This document shows positions 15,839 through 24,477 of a DNA stretch of 34,591 nt, piece after piece. The notes beneath the pieces were generated by a model. It had not been told where the DNA came from. It worked only from the letters and a program-made list of their open reading frames with translations, and did no database searches. Position numbers and translations under genes: made by a program. Numbering within the stretch: the first letter of the stretch is position 1; each line of letters begins with the position of its first letter. The DNA is from Candidatus Amunia macphersoniae (GTDB lineage: Bacteria > Chloroflexota > Dormibacteria > Aeolococcales > Aeolococcaceae), in contig JAEKNN010000072.1 of NCBI GenBank assembly GCA_016464795.1, forward strand, positions 1-34,591, given 5' to 3'.

Positions 15839-16537
15839 GTGGCCTCGCGCAAGCAGCGCCGGGCGGCGGCCGCGGCGCGGGCGGCACGCAGCGCGCCGGT
15901 GGCCGAGGCGCCGGTGCAGCCGGCGGTTGGCGAGCTGGAGGTGAGGACTGCGGCTCCGCGGCGCGGCCGGCCCGCCGGGCGGCCGCCGGACGACGAGCCG
16001 CGCTGGAGCCGCGTCGGCCTCCTTGTGCTGCTGCTGCTGACCTTCGCGGCGCAGCTGGTGGTGGGAGTGGTCACCCATCTGCTCGGCCACCGTCAGCGGC
16101 TGCTGGTGGTCGACCTGGTGTTCTTTCAGGCGCCCTTTCTGATGGCGGGGTCCGTGCTGCTTGCACCGCTGGCAAAGTACCTGACCCATCAGCCCCGGAG
16201 GTTGCGGCTGCTCGAGTCAGTCTCGCTGGGCGCGCTGTTCGCGGTGCTCGCGCTGCTGCTGCTGTCGGTGTTCGTGCAGCCGGCCGTCTCTGCCAAGGCG
16301 ACCCAGGAACAGGTGATCGACCACCTGACGCTGAGGGATGCGATGGGCATCGTCCTCGCCGATGTCCTGGCCATGCTGGGCACTGTGCAGCTGTTCCCAG
16401 GGCTGCAGCGCGTGGTCACAGCGCCGGGACGGCGCGCTCAGCGGCGGTTGCTCGAGCGCCGCGCGGCCGCCGGCCAGCGGCCGTCGAAATCGTCGGCGAA
16501 GCCGACCTCCAGCGCGGAGACGCGGTCGAAGCGCTGA
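15839..16537 (+). CDS. Hypothetical four-helix membrane protein
   Basis: A 232-residue protein from GTG 15839, two bases after lepA, so almost certainly cotranscribed. About 58 residues of basic, Ala/Arg/Pro-rich cytoplasmic N-terminus precede four predicted membrane helices (roughly 61-84, 100-121, 130-153 and 168-188). A basic Arg/Lys/Ser tail follows. No catalytic motif or known family is recognised. The paired basic ends suggest N-in/C-in topology. The stop lies nine bases from the convergent TadG-like gene. Confidence 0.7.
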   Translation: MASRKQRRAAAAARAARSAPVAEAPVQPAVGELEVRTAAPRRGRPAGRPPDDEPRWSRVGLLVLLLLTFAAQLVVGVVTHLLGHRQRLLVVDLVFFQAPFLMAGSVLLAPLAKYLTHQPRRLRLLESVSLGALFAVLALLLLSVFVQPAVSAKATQEQVIDHLTLRDAMGIVLADVLAMLGTVQLFPGLQRVVTAPGRRAQRRLLERRAAAGQRPSKSSAKPTSSAETRSKR

Positions 16538-16546
16538 CGGTGCCGG

Positions 16547-18427
16547 TCAGCCGCTGATGATGTGCACCGGCGCACCGGCGAAGCCGAGGTTGGCGGTGAT
16601 GGTGTCTCCGGCAGGTTGCGAGGTGTTGTATTGAAGAGACCAGTACCAGCTCGAGGGAAGGCTCGAAATCTGGGTGGTTGCGTAATCGCCAGGCACGCTG
16701 ATGTCGAACTTGAGCCAGCGTCCGTTGAACAGGTTGGTGGGGTTGCTGTTGGGATTCTGTGACTGCGTCTGGATGGCAGCTGGGCCGGGGCCTGCGACCT
16801 TGTTGATGTACGGTCCCCCGCCGAACTGGCTTGATGTCGGCGACTCGAAGATCCCGTCGGTCGTGATGGCCGGCTTCGAGGACGTTCCGTTGGCCGTCGG
16901 CTGCATGAGGGTGATCACGTTCGAGCATCCGGTCGCGTTGCAGGTGACGTCACCCGGATCGAAGACGTACAGGCTGAAGGTGCGACCCTGATAGTCCGGC
17001 GGGATGGACACGAGCGGCATCGTGAACTGACCGGTCTTCACGGGCGTGTAGAGGGTGATGTCGTTGAGCGCGGCGACGGTGCATGTGGCGCATCCTGTCG
17101 CCGAGACCGCGTAGCCCTTGTGAGCCTGTGACTGCTGATTCTGAACACGACCGTTGACGGCCGGATCGCCGGACGTGTCATCGAGTTGGTCGACACGCAG
17201 GCGATAGGTGCTGCCGTTGGCTCCTCCCACGAGGAGACGCGTGCTCGAAGGGTTGTTGACGGTGACCAGCGGCACGTAGGGAGCAGGGGCTGGAACGGTC
17301 GGTATCGCGGTGATGTCCATCCAGCTGTGATACATGGCGCTCAGCTGGGCAAGCGGTTGCGGAGTGGCCGTCACGCCAGGGATGGTGTAGTTGGGGTTCG
17401 AGGTGCCGTCGATCGACTTGATGGTCATGTTGCTGATCCACACGTCCGCCTTGTGATCGAACGGGTTGGGAGACTGGTAGACCGTGTAGGACATGGTGGG
17501 CCACTGCTTGGCGTCAGTGGCACTCCCCGGACCGGAGCAGGGTGACGTGCCCGGGCCCGAGCCACGGGTGCACCCGGTGCCGGTCTCTGGGAAGTCGCCA
17601 TCATCCTCGTGGTAGGTGTATCCGAGCGCGTTGGCGGTACCGTTGTCCGGCGCAAACACAGGGTTGTAGACCTTCAGCGTCGTCGTCTGGTTTGCAGGAA
17701 CAAATATCTGATAGGACGCGCCTCCACGAGCGGGGAGGGCCAGCGGCTGACTGGTGGGCTCCCCTTGCGCGTTCAGGGCGTGCGTATCAGCGGGGTTGGC
17801 CGCATTGGGTCCCAGCCAGTCAGTGGGATTCGGCCCGTACGCGTCGCCCTGACCGCGGTCGGTGCCGTAGCCTTCCGAGCGCATGAAGTAGTAGTTGTTG
17901 GTGCCGGTGTTGCCGAGGTTAGGGAGGTCGGAGCCGAGCTGGCCGCCCGGTTGCCCGAAGGTGATCGGCGGCAGGTACTCGGCGATCGCTGTCCGTCCCT
18001 CTCGGTGAGTGCTGAAACCGAGCAGCTTCATGAAGAAGACAGGAACGTCCGCAGAGATCTTCACCTGCAGCCGGTTGCGGTAGTTCTGGCCCGGTGTGGC
18101 CGGATTGGGCACGGCGGCGACGGCGATGGCGACGTTGGTCGGCCCCCCGGCGGTCCAGCCATTCAGTGCGGCCGCCTTTGTTGCTGTGGTGGTTGCGTCG
18201 TTGGCGGCGGGTGGGGCCAGGTTGGGCATGTCCGGAACACCCGCCAGCGCGGCCGCGGCCGCTCCCCGCTCCAGCTTGTCGGAGACGAAGTATGAGAATC
18301 CCCCGTCCACAGCCATGCCCACCAGGGCGAACAACACCACTGCGATGACAGCGAAGATCATCAGCGACTGGCCGCGTTGACCAGCGCGGCTGAGATGCCG
18401 GCCCTGAGATTGCGAACAGCAGATCAT
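16547..18427 (-). CDS. TadG-like pilus/surface protein
   Basis: A 626-residue protein. The N-terminus has a basic segment, a class III prepilin-like Gly19/Gln20 junction, and one hydrophobic helix (about 22-42) ending in a VDGG motif, as in TadG-type minor pseudopilins. The +5 Glu needed for standard processing is Ile here. The remaining 580 residues form a Thr/Asn/Pro/Gly-rich exported domain with several Cys pairs (CTRGSGPGTSPC, CATC, CNATGC). The region around 50-150 resembles TadG; the rest is unfamiliar and may be an adhesive or beta-sandwich module. Its ATG overlaps the upstream TadE stop by four bases. Expected location is the outer face of the membrane or a Tad-type pilus. Confidence 0.75.
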   Translation of the reverse strand: MICCSQSQGRHLSRAGQRGQSLMIFAVIAVVLFALVGMAVDGGFSYFVSDKLERGAAAAALAGVPDMPNLAPPAANDATTTATKAAALNGWTAGGPTNVAIAVAAVPNPATPGQNYRNRLQVKISADVPVFFMKLLGFSTHREGRTAIAEYLPPITFGQPGGQLGSDLPNLGNTGTNNYYFMRSEGYGTDRGQGDAYGPNPTDWLGPNAANPADTHALNAQGEPTSQPLALPARGGASYQIFVPANQTTTLKVYNPVFAPDNGTANALGYTYHEDDGDFPETGTGCTRGSGPGTSPCSGPGSATDAKQWPTMSYTVYQSPNPFDHKADVWISNMTIKSIDGTSNPNYTIPGVTATPQPLAQLSAMYHSWMDITAIPTVPAPAPYVPLVTVNNPSSTRLLVGGANGSTYRLRVDQLDDTSGDPAVNGRVQNQQSQAHKGYAVSATGCATCTVAALNDITLYTPVKTGQFTMPLVSIPPDYQGRTFSLYVFDPGDVTCNATGCSNVITLMQPTANGTSSKPAITTDGIFESPTSSQFGGGPYINKVAGPGPAAIQTQSQNPNSNPTNLFNGRWLKFDISVPGDYATTQISSLPSSWYWSLQYNTSQPAGDTITANLGFAGAPVHIISG

Positions 18428-19032
18428 GTGAAGTGGGGACTCTCCTGCAGCACCGTGTACACAGTGGGCATCGCGGTGAGCGATACGAAGGGCGTCGGTG
18501 ACTTGTAGTGGTAGCGCAATGACACGCCGACATAGGACTCGTTGGGATGGACCTGCAGGCGCTGGTCGAGCCTGTAGGCCGGCCCTGGGACGTCCGCATG
18601 CCTGTTCGGCGCGCAGCTCGTGTACTTGTCGTAGAGGTCGCCGATGGAGCCGTCCTGGCCATTGGTGGTGAGCGGCCGGTAGACATCGATCTCGTCAACC
18701 GACGTCACGAATGGCATCGAGGCTGCGATCTGGCACACTACCTGCACGATCTGGAAGTCGACAGCGCAGGGGTCGGTCGACGAACCCGTGCCGCCGTTGG
18801 CGACGAGCTGACAGCCGTTCGCTGAAGCACCGCTCTGGAAGCCGCCGTTGCCCAGTTCCGCCGCCAGCCGGGCCCCTGCCCGGGTCGCGGTTCCTGCCGT
18901 GTTCTGGTCCGAGGCGTACTGAGAGACTGCGTACACCCCGGTCAGCAACGTCAACAGAACGGTGATCACGACAGCGGTCTCGATCAGCGCCTGGCCGTGC
19001 TGACGGCGTCGCCGCGGACTGCGACGGATCAC
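18424..19032 (-). CDS. TadE-like pseudopilin (second)
   Basis: A 202-residue TadE-family protein beginning at the GTG that overlaps the previous stop. The N-terminal basic stretch is followed by the prepilin processing site G13|QALIE with Glu at +5, then one membrane helix (about 19-40). The exported domain contains four cysteines that could form disulfides, and ends in a strand-rich segment. It has the same layout as the preceding TadE-like protein. TadE-type minor pilins assemble Flp/Tad pili, but no TadA, TadB, TadC or prepilin peptidase gene lies in this window. The frame extends upstream of the chosen start only through shadow sequence. Confidence 0.8.
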   Translation of the reverse strand: MIRRSPRRRRQHGQALIETAVVITVLLTLLTGVYAVSQYASDQNTAGTATRAGARLAAELGNGGFQSGASANGCQLVANGGTGSSTDPCAVDFQIVQVVCQIAASMPFVTSVDEIDVYRPLTTNGQDGSIGDLYDKYTSCAPNRHADVPGPAYRLDQRLQVHPNESYVGVSLRYHYKSPTPFVSLTAMPTVYTVLQESPHFT

Positions 19033-19601
19033 GACTGCGGCTCCAGCTGGAAGTAGCGGGTGAAGTTCAGAGTCATCTGGGCCGCGCTGAAGGCCAGATA
19101 GTTGTAGTGGGACCTGATGGTGATGCCCACGTTGGCCAGGCTCGAGAGCGAGGTCTGCCGGGTTGTGGGATCCCATGGAGGCGCGCCCCCGGCGGCGGGA
19201 TTGAGCAGCGCGCCGCTGAGGTTGTATCGGTTGAGGCAGGCCACGCCCCCTGTGCAATTGGGGGTCATGTCCTGGCTCACCGACCCGGTTGAGGGGTTGA
19301 CCGTGGTCTTGAAGATGTCGATCTCGTCGACCTTGGCGAAGCCGGCCGCGCCGAATCCCTGGGTTCGGATGGCGAGGATGGCGTCAGTATCCGTGGTGGC
19401 GGTGTTGCCCTCCTGGGCGACCGTGATCACACCGAGACCCACGGAGTGGTTGATGGCGTTGGCTGAGAAGAGCAGAAGTCCGCCGTCGATGGCTCCGAAG
19501 AGCGAGGCGAAGAACACCGGAGCCACCAGGGCGAACTCGACCGCGGATACTCCGAAGGAACGATGGCGGCGGGCGCGGAGGCGACCGGTATGGGTTCTCA
19601 T
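19029..19601 (-). CDS. TadE-like pseudopilin (first)
   Basis: A 190-residue TadE-family minor pilin. Residues 1-16 are basic, the class III prepilin junction is G17|VSAVE with Glu at +5, and the helix FALVAPVFFASLFGAIDGG follows. The external domain has one Cys pair (CTGGVAC) and a Tyr/Phe-rich C-terminal strand region. ATG 19601 is the last Met before the processing motif; the frame continues upstream into hemW and is not coding there. It heads a three-gene coupled unit with overlapping stops and starts. Promoter signals in the 133-base divergent gap are not clear. Confidence 0.8.
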   Translation of the reverse strand: MRTHTGRLRARRHRSFGVSAVEFALVAPVFFASLFGAIDGGLLLFSANAINHSVGLGVITVAQEGNTATTDTDAILAIRTQGFGAAGFAKVDEIDIFKTTVNPSTGSVSQDMTPNCTGGVACLNRYNLSGALLNPAAGGAPPWDPTTRQTSLSSLANVGITIRSHYNYLAFSAAQMTLNFTRYFQLEPQS

Positions 19602-19721
19602 ATGGCCGATCTCATGATGGTTGCCGCGATGGGAATGCAATTCGCCGGTGGGCAACCGTCCTGTAACAGTCGGTCGTAGTGCGGGGTCACAGCCCGCGCC
19701 TGCTGATCGACGCTGAGGCAC

Positions 19722-19727
19722 TAGGAT
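19722..19727 (+). promoter_or_regulatory. -10 element for hemW (leaderless)
   Basis: TAGGAT is seven bases before ATG 19735, the same geometry as at lepA. A GTG at 19732 is too close to the box to be the first codon of such a transcript, which is why ATG 19735 is preferred. The rest of the gap (19602-19721) holds an imperfect GGTTGCC/GGCAACC inverted repeat and nothing else recognisable. Confidence 0.55.
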
Positions 19728-19734
19728 CCTGGTG

Positions 19735-20931
19735 ATGGTCCTCGCCACGGCCGGAAAGCACTCTGCCACCCACGCCGTCGCAGCCGTGTACATCCACATC
19801 CCGTTCTGTGAGCGCAAGTGCGAGTACTGCGACTTCGTGTCGGTGGCCGGAGCCAAGGGACAGCACCAGTACGTGGCCTCGCTGCGGGCCGAGCTCCGCG
19901 CGCTCGGCGCAGCTTTGGACGGGTCTGTCATCGACACCGTGTTCTGCGGGGGGGGAACGCCGGGCCTGCTCGACCTCCGCCTGATGGGCGAGCTGATGGA
20001 CGAGGTCCGCGCCAGCTTCACCCTCGGCGCGGACCCGGAGATCACGCTCGAGATCAACCCGTCCAGCTCGTCGGAGCAGCGCGCTCACGCGTGGCGGGCG
20101 GCCGGCTTCAACCGTGTCAGCGTCGGTGTTCAGAGCACCCACGGCGATGTTCTCGGCTTCCTTGGCCGGGTGCATGACGCGGGTCGGGCACTCGCCGCCA
20201 TCGCCGAGGTCCGCGCCGCCGGCTTCGCCAACGTCAGCGGCGATCTCATCTACGCCGTGCCCGGGCTGGACGACAAACGCTGGGAGGAGTCGTTGCACCG
20301 CCTGGTCGACGCCGGGCCCGACCACATCTCCTGCTATGAGCTGACGGTGGAGGCGGGGACCCCGTTGCACCGGGCGGTTGCGGCCGGCAGGGCTCGCGTG
20401 GTCGACGCTGACAGTGCGTTGCGCCAGCACCACATCGCGGTCCACAGCCTGGAGAGCGCCGGGTACGAGCACTACGAGGTCAGCAATTTTGCGCGCCGAG
20501 GCATGCGGTGCGCCCACAACCTCGTCTACTGGCGCAACAACCACTACGCGGCTGCGGGGGTGGGCGCCCACGGTCATCTCCCGGCATCGCTGGCACCGGC
20601 ATTCGCCCTTCAACCGCCGCCGGGGGCGCTGTCATTTCGTTACCAGCACGGCCGCGCCATCGAGGCGTACGTTGCCGGGGTGGCGAGGTCGCCACTGACA
20701 GTGCGGAACCTCGAGTGGGTCGACGCCACCATGCGCGCGGAGGAGTCGATCATGCTCGGCCTGCGGCTGCGTGAGGGCGTTCGTCTCGAGGGGACAGGGA
20801 TGGCGGCAGAGGCGCGGGCGCTGGTGGCTGGTGGGTTCCTGGAGGTCCTGGGGATGCAGGCCCGGGCCACACCTCGTGGGGAGGATGTGCTCAACCAGCT
20901 CGCCGTGCGTCTGGCCGCGCACTGCACCTGA
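19735..20931 (+). CDS. hemW: Radical SAM heme chaperone HemW
   Basis: A 398-residue radical SAM protein of the HemN-like/HemW family. The cluster motif C25-x3-C29-x2-C32 lies in YIHIPFCERKCEYCDF, with aromatic Phe34 after it. CGGGTPGLLD (SAM glycine motif) and ISCYELTVEAGTPL are further family blocks. The HemW-type single CxxxCxxC, and the length below 420, argue for heme chaperone rather than true coproporphyrinogen dehydrogenase. The C-terminal winged-helix-like region ends near residue 398. The lepA-hemW-hrcA order is widely conserved; here Tad genes intervene on the opposite strand. Confidence 0.92.
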   Translation: MVLATAGKHSATHAVAAVYIHIPFCERKCEYCDFVSVAGAKGQHQYVASLRAELRALGAALDGSVIDTVFCGGGTPGLLDLRLMGELMDEVRASFTLGADPEITLEINPSSSSEQRAHAWRAAGFNRVSVGVQSTHGDVLGFLGRVHDAGRALAAIAEVRAAGFANVSGDLIYAVPGLDDKRWEESLHRLVDAGPDHISCYELTVEAGTPLHRAVAAGRARVVDADSALRQHHIAVHSLESAGYEHYEVSNFARRGMRCAHNLVYWRNNHYAAAGVGAHGHLPASLAPAFALQPPPGALSFRYQHGRAIEAYVAGVARSPLTVRNLEWVDATMRAEESIMLGLRLREGVRLEGTGMAAEARALVAGGFLEVLGMQARATPRGEDVLNQLAVRLAAHCT

Positions 20932-21066
20932 CCGTCGCTGCGGCTGGCCGTGTTGTGGCTGGGTGTAACGGCATGGCCGACGGTTCAGCCACAGGCCAGA
21001 CGCCCGCGTCACGATCTGCTCGACGGGCTGGAAGTCCGTCTCCGAATCCGACACGATTCCCCCACG

Positions 21067-21258
21067 ATGAGTCGTTATCCCGTCCACCAGCCGCCTCCCG
21101 ACCGCGTCATCGACGACCTCATGCGGGCCGGCCTGACGCGCTCGACAGCAATGGCGATGGAGGGGTGGAAGGCGCGCGAGGTGCTCGATCTCCTCCGCGA
21201 TGCCGGGCGCGGCGACGTCCATGCCGGGGCGCTCGCTTCGGCGCGTGGTAGCATTTAG
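21067..21258 (+). CDS. Possible small helical protein upstream of hrcA
   Basis: A 63-residue ORF in the 369-base interval between hemW and hrcA. The second half (DRVIDDLMRAGLTR...EVLDLLRDAGRGD) has amphipathic helical character. The stop codon falls inside the CIRCE element, an odd place for a conserved gene. No ribosome binding site or -10 box is obvious before ATG 21067. It may be a genuine short gene or chance; nothing else is seen in 20932-21066. Confidence 0.3.
   Translation: MSRYPVHQPPPDRVIDDLMRAGLTRSTAMAMEGWKAREVLDLLRDAGRGDVHAGALASARGSI
21249..21254 (+). promoter_or_regulatory. -10 element of the hrcA operon
   Basis: TAGCAT directly abuts the CIRCE operator. HrcA bound to CIRCE would cover the transcription start and block polymerase. 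A -35 is not evident in the GC-rich upstream sequence. Confidence 0.55.
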
Positions 21259-21281
21259 CACTCGAAAGTAAGGAGTGCTAA
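21255..21281 (+). promoter_or_regulatory. CIRCE operator (HrcA binding site)
   Basis: TTAGCACTC-N9-GAGTGCTAA is a perfect match to the CIRCE consensus, with both nine-base arms exact and a nine-base spacer. It lies 19 bases before the hrcA GTG. It shows heat-shock control of hrcA-grpE-dnaJ by autoregulated repression. Confidence 0.97.
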
Positions 21282-21300
21282 ACCCGCCGCGGCGGGAGTC

Positions 21301-22362
21301 GTGGAGGTGAGCGCGTTGGAGACGTCCGTCCCCATCCCTCTCGACCTGCGCAAGCAGCAAATTCTCAAGGCTGTGGTTGCGGACTACACCCGGACCGGGG
21401 TGCCGGTCGGCTCGCACGCGTTGGCTGTGCATCTCGCCACCTGGTCGTCGGCCACGATCCGCAACGAGCTTGCCAACCTGGTCGATGTCGGCTACCTCCT
21501 GCAACCGCACACGTCCGCGGGGCGGGTGCCCTCAGATCTCGGCTACCGCTACTACGTCGACTTCTTGATGGAGGAGGAGGCTGTCCCCGTGGCCGTCCGT
21601 CGCCAGATGGACCCGTTCTTCTCACACGCCGCCGCGGGCCTGGAGGAGACGCTCGAGGTGGCGGCGCGCGCGCTCGCCCTGGCCACCGATGCAGTGAGCA
21701 TGGTCACCGCACCCCGCGCGCTGGGAGCCAGGCTGAAGCATCTCGACCTGATCTCGCTCGAGCCCCAGCACGCGCTGCTTCTGATCGTGCTGGACGGCAA
21801 CCTCATTCGCCAACAACCTGTTGCCTTGGGCCGGCCCACCGAGCAGATCGAGCTCAGTGCCCTTGCCCAACGCTTGAATGCCGCGCTCTGCGGTGGGCTG
21901 GCGTGCGAGGTCGCCACCATGGGCCCTCCCGCCGAGGAAGCCGATGCGCCGATGTGGTCCATGGCAGTGACCGCGATCAGCGCAATCATGGAGTCCGTCG
22001 ATGCCGGGCAGGACACACTGGTGGTCCACGACGGGGTCCGCAACCTCCTCCATCAGCCCGAGTTCGGCGATGTCGGCCGCTTCCAGGAGGTGCTCGACCT
22101 CCTCGAGGAGGAACGCGTCCTCGGCGAGATGCTCGCGGCCATCGAGAGCGACCATGGCACCCGGATCATGATCGGCCGCGAAACCGGCCTCGAACAGCTG
22201 CGCCAGTGCAGCCTGGTGATGACCACCTACCGGGTGGGCACCCAGCGCTGGGGGACGCTCGGCGTCCTCGGCCCCACCCGCATGCAGTATTCGCAGGTCG
22301 CCCCCCGGGTGCGATACGTCGCCACCCGTGTCGGCGACTCTCTGAGCAGAATGCTCGGGTGA
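21301..22362 (+). CDS. hrcA: Heat-inducible transcription repressor HrcA
   Basis: A 353-residue HrcA. The N-terminal winged helix includes RKQQILKAVVADYTRTGVP and the recognition region SSATIRNELANL, followed by the hallmark TSAGRVPSDLGYRYYVD. A GAF-like central domain and the C-terminal block containing IGRETG and LGVLGPTRMQYS are present. It binds CIRCE and needs GroEL for activity in known systems. GTG 21301 is taken as start, with a second GTG two codons on. The gene overlaps grpE by four bases. A perfect CIRCE just upstream indicates autoregulation. Confidence 0.96.
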   Translation: MEVSALETSVPIPLDLRKQQILKAVVADYTRTGVPVGSHALAVHLATWSSATIRNELANLVDVGYLLQPHTSAGRVPSDLGYRYYVDFLMEEEAVPVAVRRQMDPFFSHAAAGLEETLEVAARALALATDAVSMVTAPRALGARLKHLDLISLEPQHALLLIVLDGNLIRQQPVALGRPTEQIELSALAQRLNAALCGGLACEVATMGPPAEEADAPMWSMAVTAISAIMESVDAGQDTLVVHDGVRNLLHQPEFGDVGRFQEVLDLLEEERVLGEMLAAIESDHGTRIMIGRETGLEQLRQCSLVMTTYRVGTQRWGTLGVLGPTRMQYSQVAPRVRYVATRVGDSLSRMLG

Positions 22363-22925
22363 GCGACGTGATGGACGAGCAGGTGGATGGGCAGGTGGAT
22401 GAGCAGGTGGACACCGAGCACACCGCTGCCGGAGCCGACCGCCCGGAGGCGACCGTTGCCGATGAGACCGACGACGGCGGCGGCGAGGTCCTTCGGGATG
22501 AGCGCTACCTTCGTCTGGCCGCCGACTTCGAGAACTTTCGCAGGCGCAAGAACCAGGAGCTCCTCGACCGATCTCGCTACGCGAGCGAGGACGCGGCGCT
22601 GGCGCTGCTGCCGGTGCTCGACAACCTGCGTCGTGCGGTCGCGCATTCCGGCGACGCTCCAGCCGGAGACCTGATCAGCGGTCTCCAGCTGGTGGTGCGT
22701 GAGTTCGAGGTCGCGCTCGAGAAATTGGGTGTCACACCCATCGACGCAGTGGGTCGACCGTTCGACCCCGCGGTGCACGAGGCGATCGGAAGCGAGGAGA
22801 GTGACTCCGTCGACATGGACACGGTGACCGCCGAGTTGCAGCCCGGGTACCGGCTCCACGACCGGATCCTGCGTCCGGCGCTGGTGCGCATCGCTCGTCC
22901 GGGCAGCGTCCGCGAAGACGCCTGA
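22359..22925 (+). CDS. grpE: Nucleotide exchange factor GrpE
   Basis: A 188-residue GrpE, co-chaperone that releases ADP from DnaK. An acidic, low-complexity N-terminus with a short [13 protein letters not shown] repeat (DNA repeat GAGCAGGTGGAT) precedes the long helix with [15 protein letters not shown]. The beta-wing domain carries FDPAVHEAI and ends in [12 protein letters not shown] 22359 overlaps the hrcA stop (GTGA); ATG 22371 is the alternative. The frame is open upstream through hrcA, but that part is not GrpE. It overlaps dnaJ by one base (TGATG). Confidence 0.94.
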   Translation: MSDVMDEQVDGQVDEQVDTEHTAAGADRPEATVADETDDGGGEVLRDERYLRLAADFENFRRRKNQELLDRSRYASEDAALALLPVLDNLRRAVAHSGDAPAGDLISGLQLVVREFEVALEKLGVTPIDAVGRPFDPAVHEAIGSEESDSVDMDTVTAELQPGYRLHDRILRPALVRIARPGSVREDA

Positions 22926-24037
22926 TGGCAACGGTCAAGCGCGATTACTACGAGGTGCTCGGTGTCGAGCGGAACGCCTCGGGAGACGAGCTCAAGAAGG
23001 CATATCGCCGTCTGGCCATGGAGTTTCATCCCGACCGCAACCAGGGCGACAAGGCCGCCGAGGACCGGTTTAAGGAGGTCGGTGAGGCCTACTCCGTGCT
23101 GAGTGATCCGCAGAAGCGGCAGCGCTACGACTCGTTCGGACACGCCGGCGACAGCATGCCCGACTTCGGCGGCTTCTCCTTCGACTCGGCATTCGATCTC
23201 TTCGACATGTTCTTCGGTGGCGGGGGCGGCGGCGGTCGCCGCCGCGGAGGACCGCAGCCGGGAGCCGACCTGCGCATGAACGTCGACATCACCTTCGAGG
23301 AGTCGGTGTTCGGCGCCGGCCGAACCATCGAGGTTCCTCGCAAGGGCATGTGCGCGGAATGCTCGGGGAGTGGCGCCGCACCGGGCAGCCAGGCGGTGCA
23401 GTGTCCCGACTGTGGTGGCACCGGCCAGGTTCGCCGAGCAGTGCAGAGCATCTTCGGGCAGATGGTCAACGTCAGCGCCTGCCCACGCTGCCACGGCGAG
23501 GGACGCACCGTCGCGCAGCCGTGCCCGACCTGCCACGGCCAGGGGCGGGTCGACGAGCGCCAGACCCTCGACATCACCATCCCCGCCGGCGTCGATGAGG
23601 ACGTGACCCTCCGCTACGGCGGTCAGGGAGAGGCCGGTCCGCGCGGCGGCACCCGCGGCGACCTCTACGTCGGCTTCAGGATCGCCCCTCACCCGCACCT
23701 GGTCCGTCGCGGCCAGGACCTCCTCTATGAGCTGCCGGTCAGCGTGCCCCAGGCGGTGCTCGGTGACCGAATCACAGTTCCCACCGTCAGCAGTGAGCAC
23801 CAGATCGAGCTGCCACCCGGAACCCAACACGGCCGGGTGGTGAAGATCGCCGGAATGGGCGTGCCCCACGTCCGCAGCGGTCGTCGCGGGGACCAGCTGT
23901 GCATCGTGCACGTGGCTGTCCCGACCCATCTCAACGCCGGCCAACGTCATCTATACGAGCAGCTCGGCGAGCGCGAGGGCAAGCCGGCCGAGGTGAAGAA
24001 GGGCTTCTTCGACAGCATTCGCGGCGCCTTTCGCTAG
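22925..24037 (+). CDS. dnaJ: Chaperone DnaJ (type I)
   Basis: A 370-residue full-length DnaJ. The J domain with the catalytic HPD ([10 protein letters not shown]) occupies residues 4-70. A Gly/Phe linker (about 75-115) and four zinc-binding repeats [24 protein letters not shown] and CPTCHGQG follow, then the substrate-binding C-terminal domains. It stimulates DnaK ATPase. No dnaK gene separates grpE and dnaJ here, so DnaK must be encoded elsewhere. The gene ends the CIRCE operon and is followed by a hairpin terminator. Confidence 0.97.
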   Translation: MATVKRDYYEVLGVERNASGDELKKAYRRLAMEFHPDRNQGDKAAEDRFKEVGEAYSVLSDPQKRQRYDSFGHAGDSMPDFGGFSFDSAFDLFDMFFGGGGGGGRRRGGPQPGADLRMNVDITFEESVFGAGRTIEVPRKGMCAECSGSGAAPGSQAVQCPDCGGTGQVRRAVQSIFGQMVNVSACPRCHGEGRTVAQPCPTCHGQGRVDERQTLDITIPAGVDEDVTLRYGGQGEAGPRGGTRGDLYVGFRIAPHPHLVRRGQDLLYELPVSVPQAVLGDRITVPTVSSEHQIELPPGTQHGRVVKIAGMGVPHVRSGRRGDQLCIVHVAVPTHLNAGQRHLYEQLGEREGKPAEVKKGFFDSIRGAFR

Positions 24038-24101
24038 TGATGCTCACCGGTGAGGGGCGTTGAGAGGCATCGCACAGTAGCGAGAGCTGAGACCCTGACC
24101 G

Positions 24102-24129
24102 GAGGGGCCCGCCACGCGCGGGCCTCTTT
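24102..24129 (+). terminator. Intrinsic terminator after dnaJ
   Basis: A stem GGCCCGC-CACGC-GCGGGCC, extended by GAG/CTC-type pairs with one G-U, is followed by TCTTT. It lies 65 bases after the dnaJ stop and four bases before the convergent HIT gene ends. A separate perfect palindrome, CTCACCGGTGAG, is at 24043-24054. Confidence 0.75.
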
Positions 24130-24132
24130 GCT

Positions 24133-24477
24133 CTAACCGGGTGGCCAGCTCATGGCACGGCCACCAAGCAGGTGAAGGTGCAGGTGGGGCACCGTCTGCC
24201 CAGCGTCGGCGCCGACGTTGGTGACCAGGCGGAAGCCGCTGGCGTCGATGTCTTCGCTGACGGCGAGCTGTTGGGCGACATGAAGGACGCGGCCCCACAG
24301 CGGATCCTGCGCTCGGGTCAGCTCAGCGGCCGAGGCGATGTGTTCGCGGGGGATGACCAGGATGTGGGTCGGCGCCTGCGGGTTGATGTCGCGGAATGCC
24401 ACCACCTCCTCGTCCTCGTAGATCCTGTCGGCGGCGATGGTGCCGGCAGCGATGGCGCAGAAGGGGCAGTCGTTCAT
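24133..24477 (-). CDS. HIT-family nucleotide hydrolase/transferase
   Basis: A 114-residue histidine-triad protein. The triad HLHLH is at residues 98-102 in PHLHLHLLGG, with CPFC (4-7) at the N-terminus as in Hint-type proteins. Expected activity is hydrolysis of phosphoramidates or adenylated compounds in the cytoplasm. The ATG overlaps the mtaB stop by four bases, making it the last gene of rsmE-mtaB-HIT. Confidence 0.92.
   Translation of the reverse strand: MNDCPFCAIAAGTIAADRIYEDEEVVAFRDINPQAPTHILVIPREHIASAAELTRAQDPLWGRVLHVAQQLAVSEDIDASGFRLVTNVGADAGQTVPHLHLHLLGGRAMSWPPG

Noticed and set aside
21903..22358. GrpE with a 152-residue N-terminal extension
   Set aside because: The extra part lies wholly inside hrcA in another frame and is Arg/Pro-rich shadow; the GTGA overlap at 22359 marks the start.
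24043..24054. CTCACCGGTGAG palindrome as a regulatory operator
   Set aside because: It lies downstream of dnaJ between convergent genes, where an operator has no promoter to act on; it may simply assist the nearby terminator.
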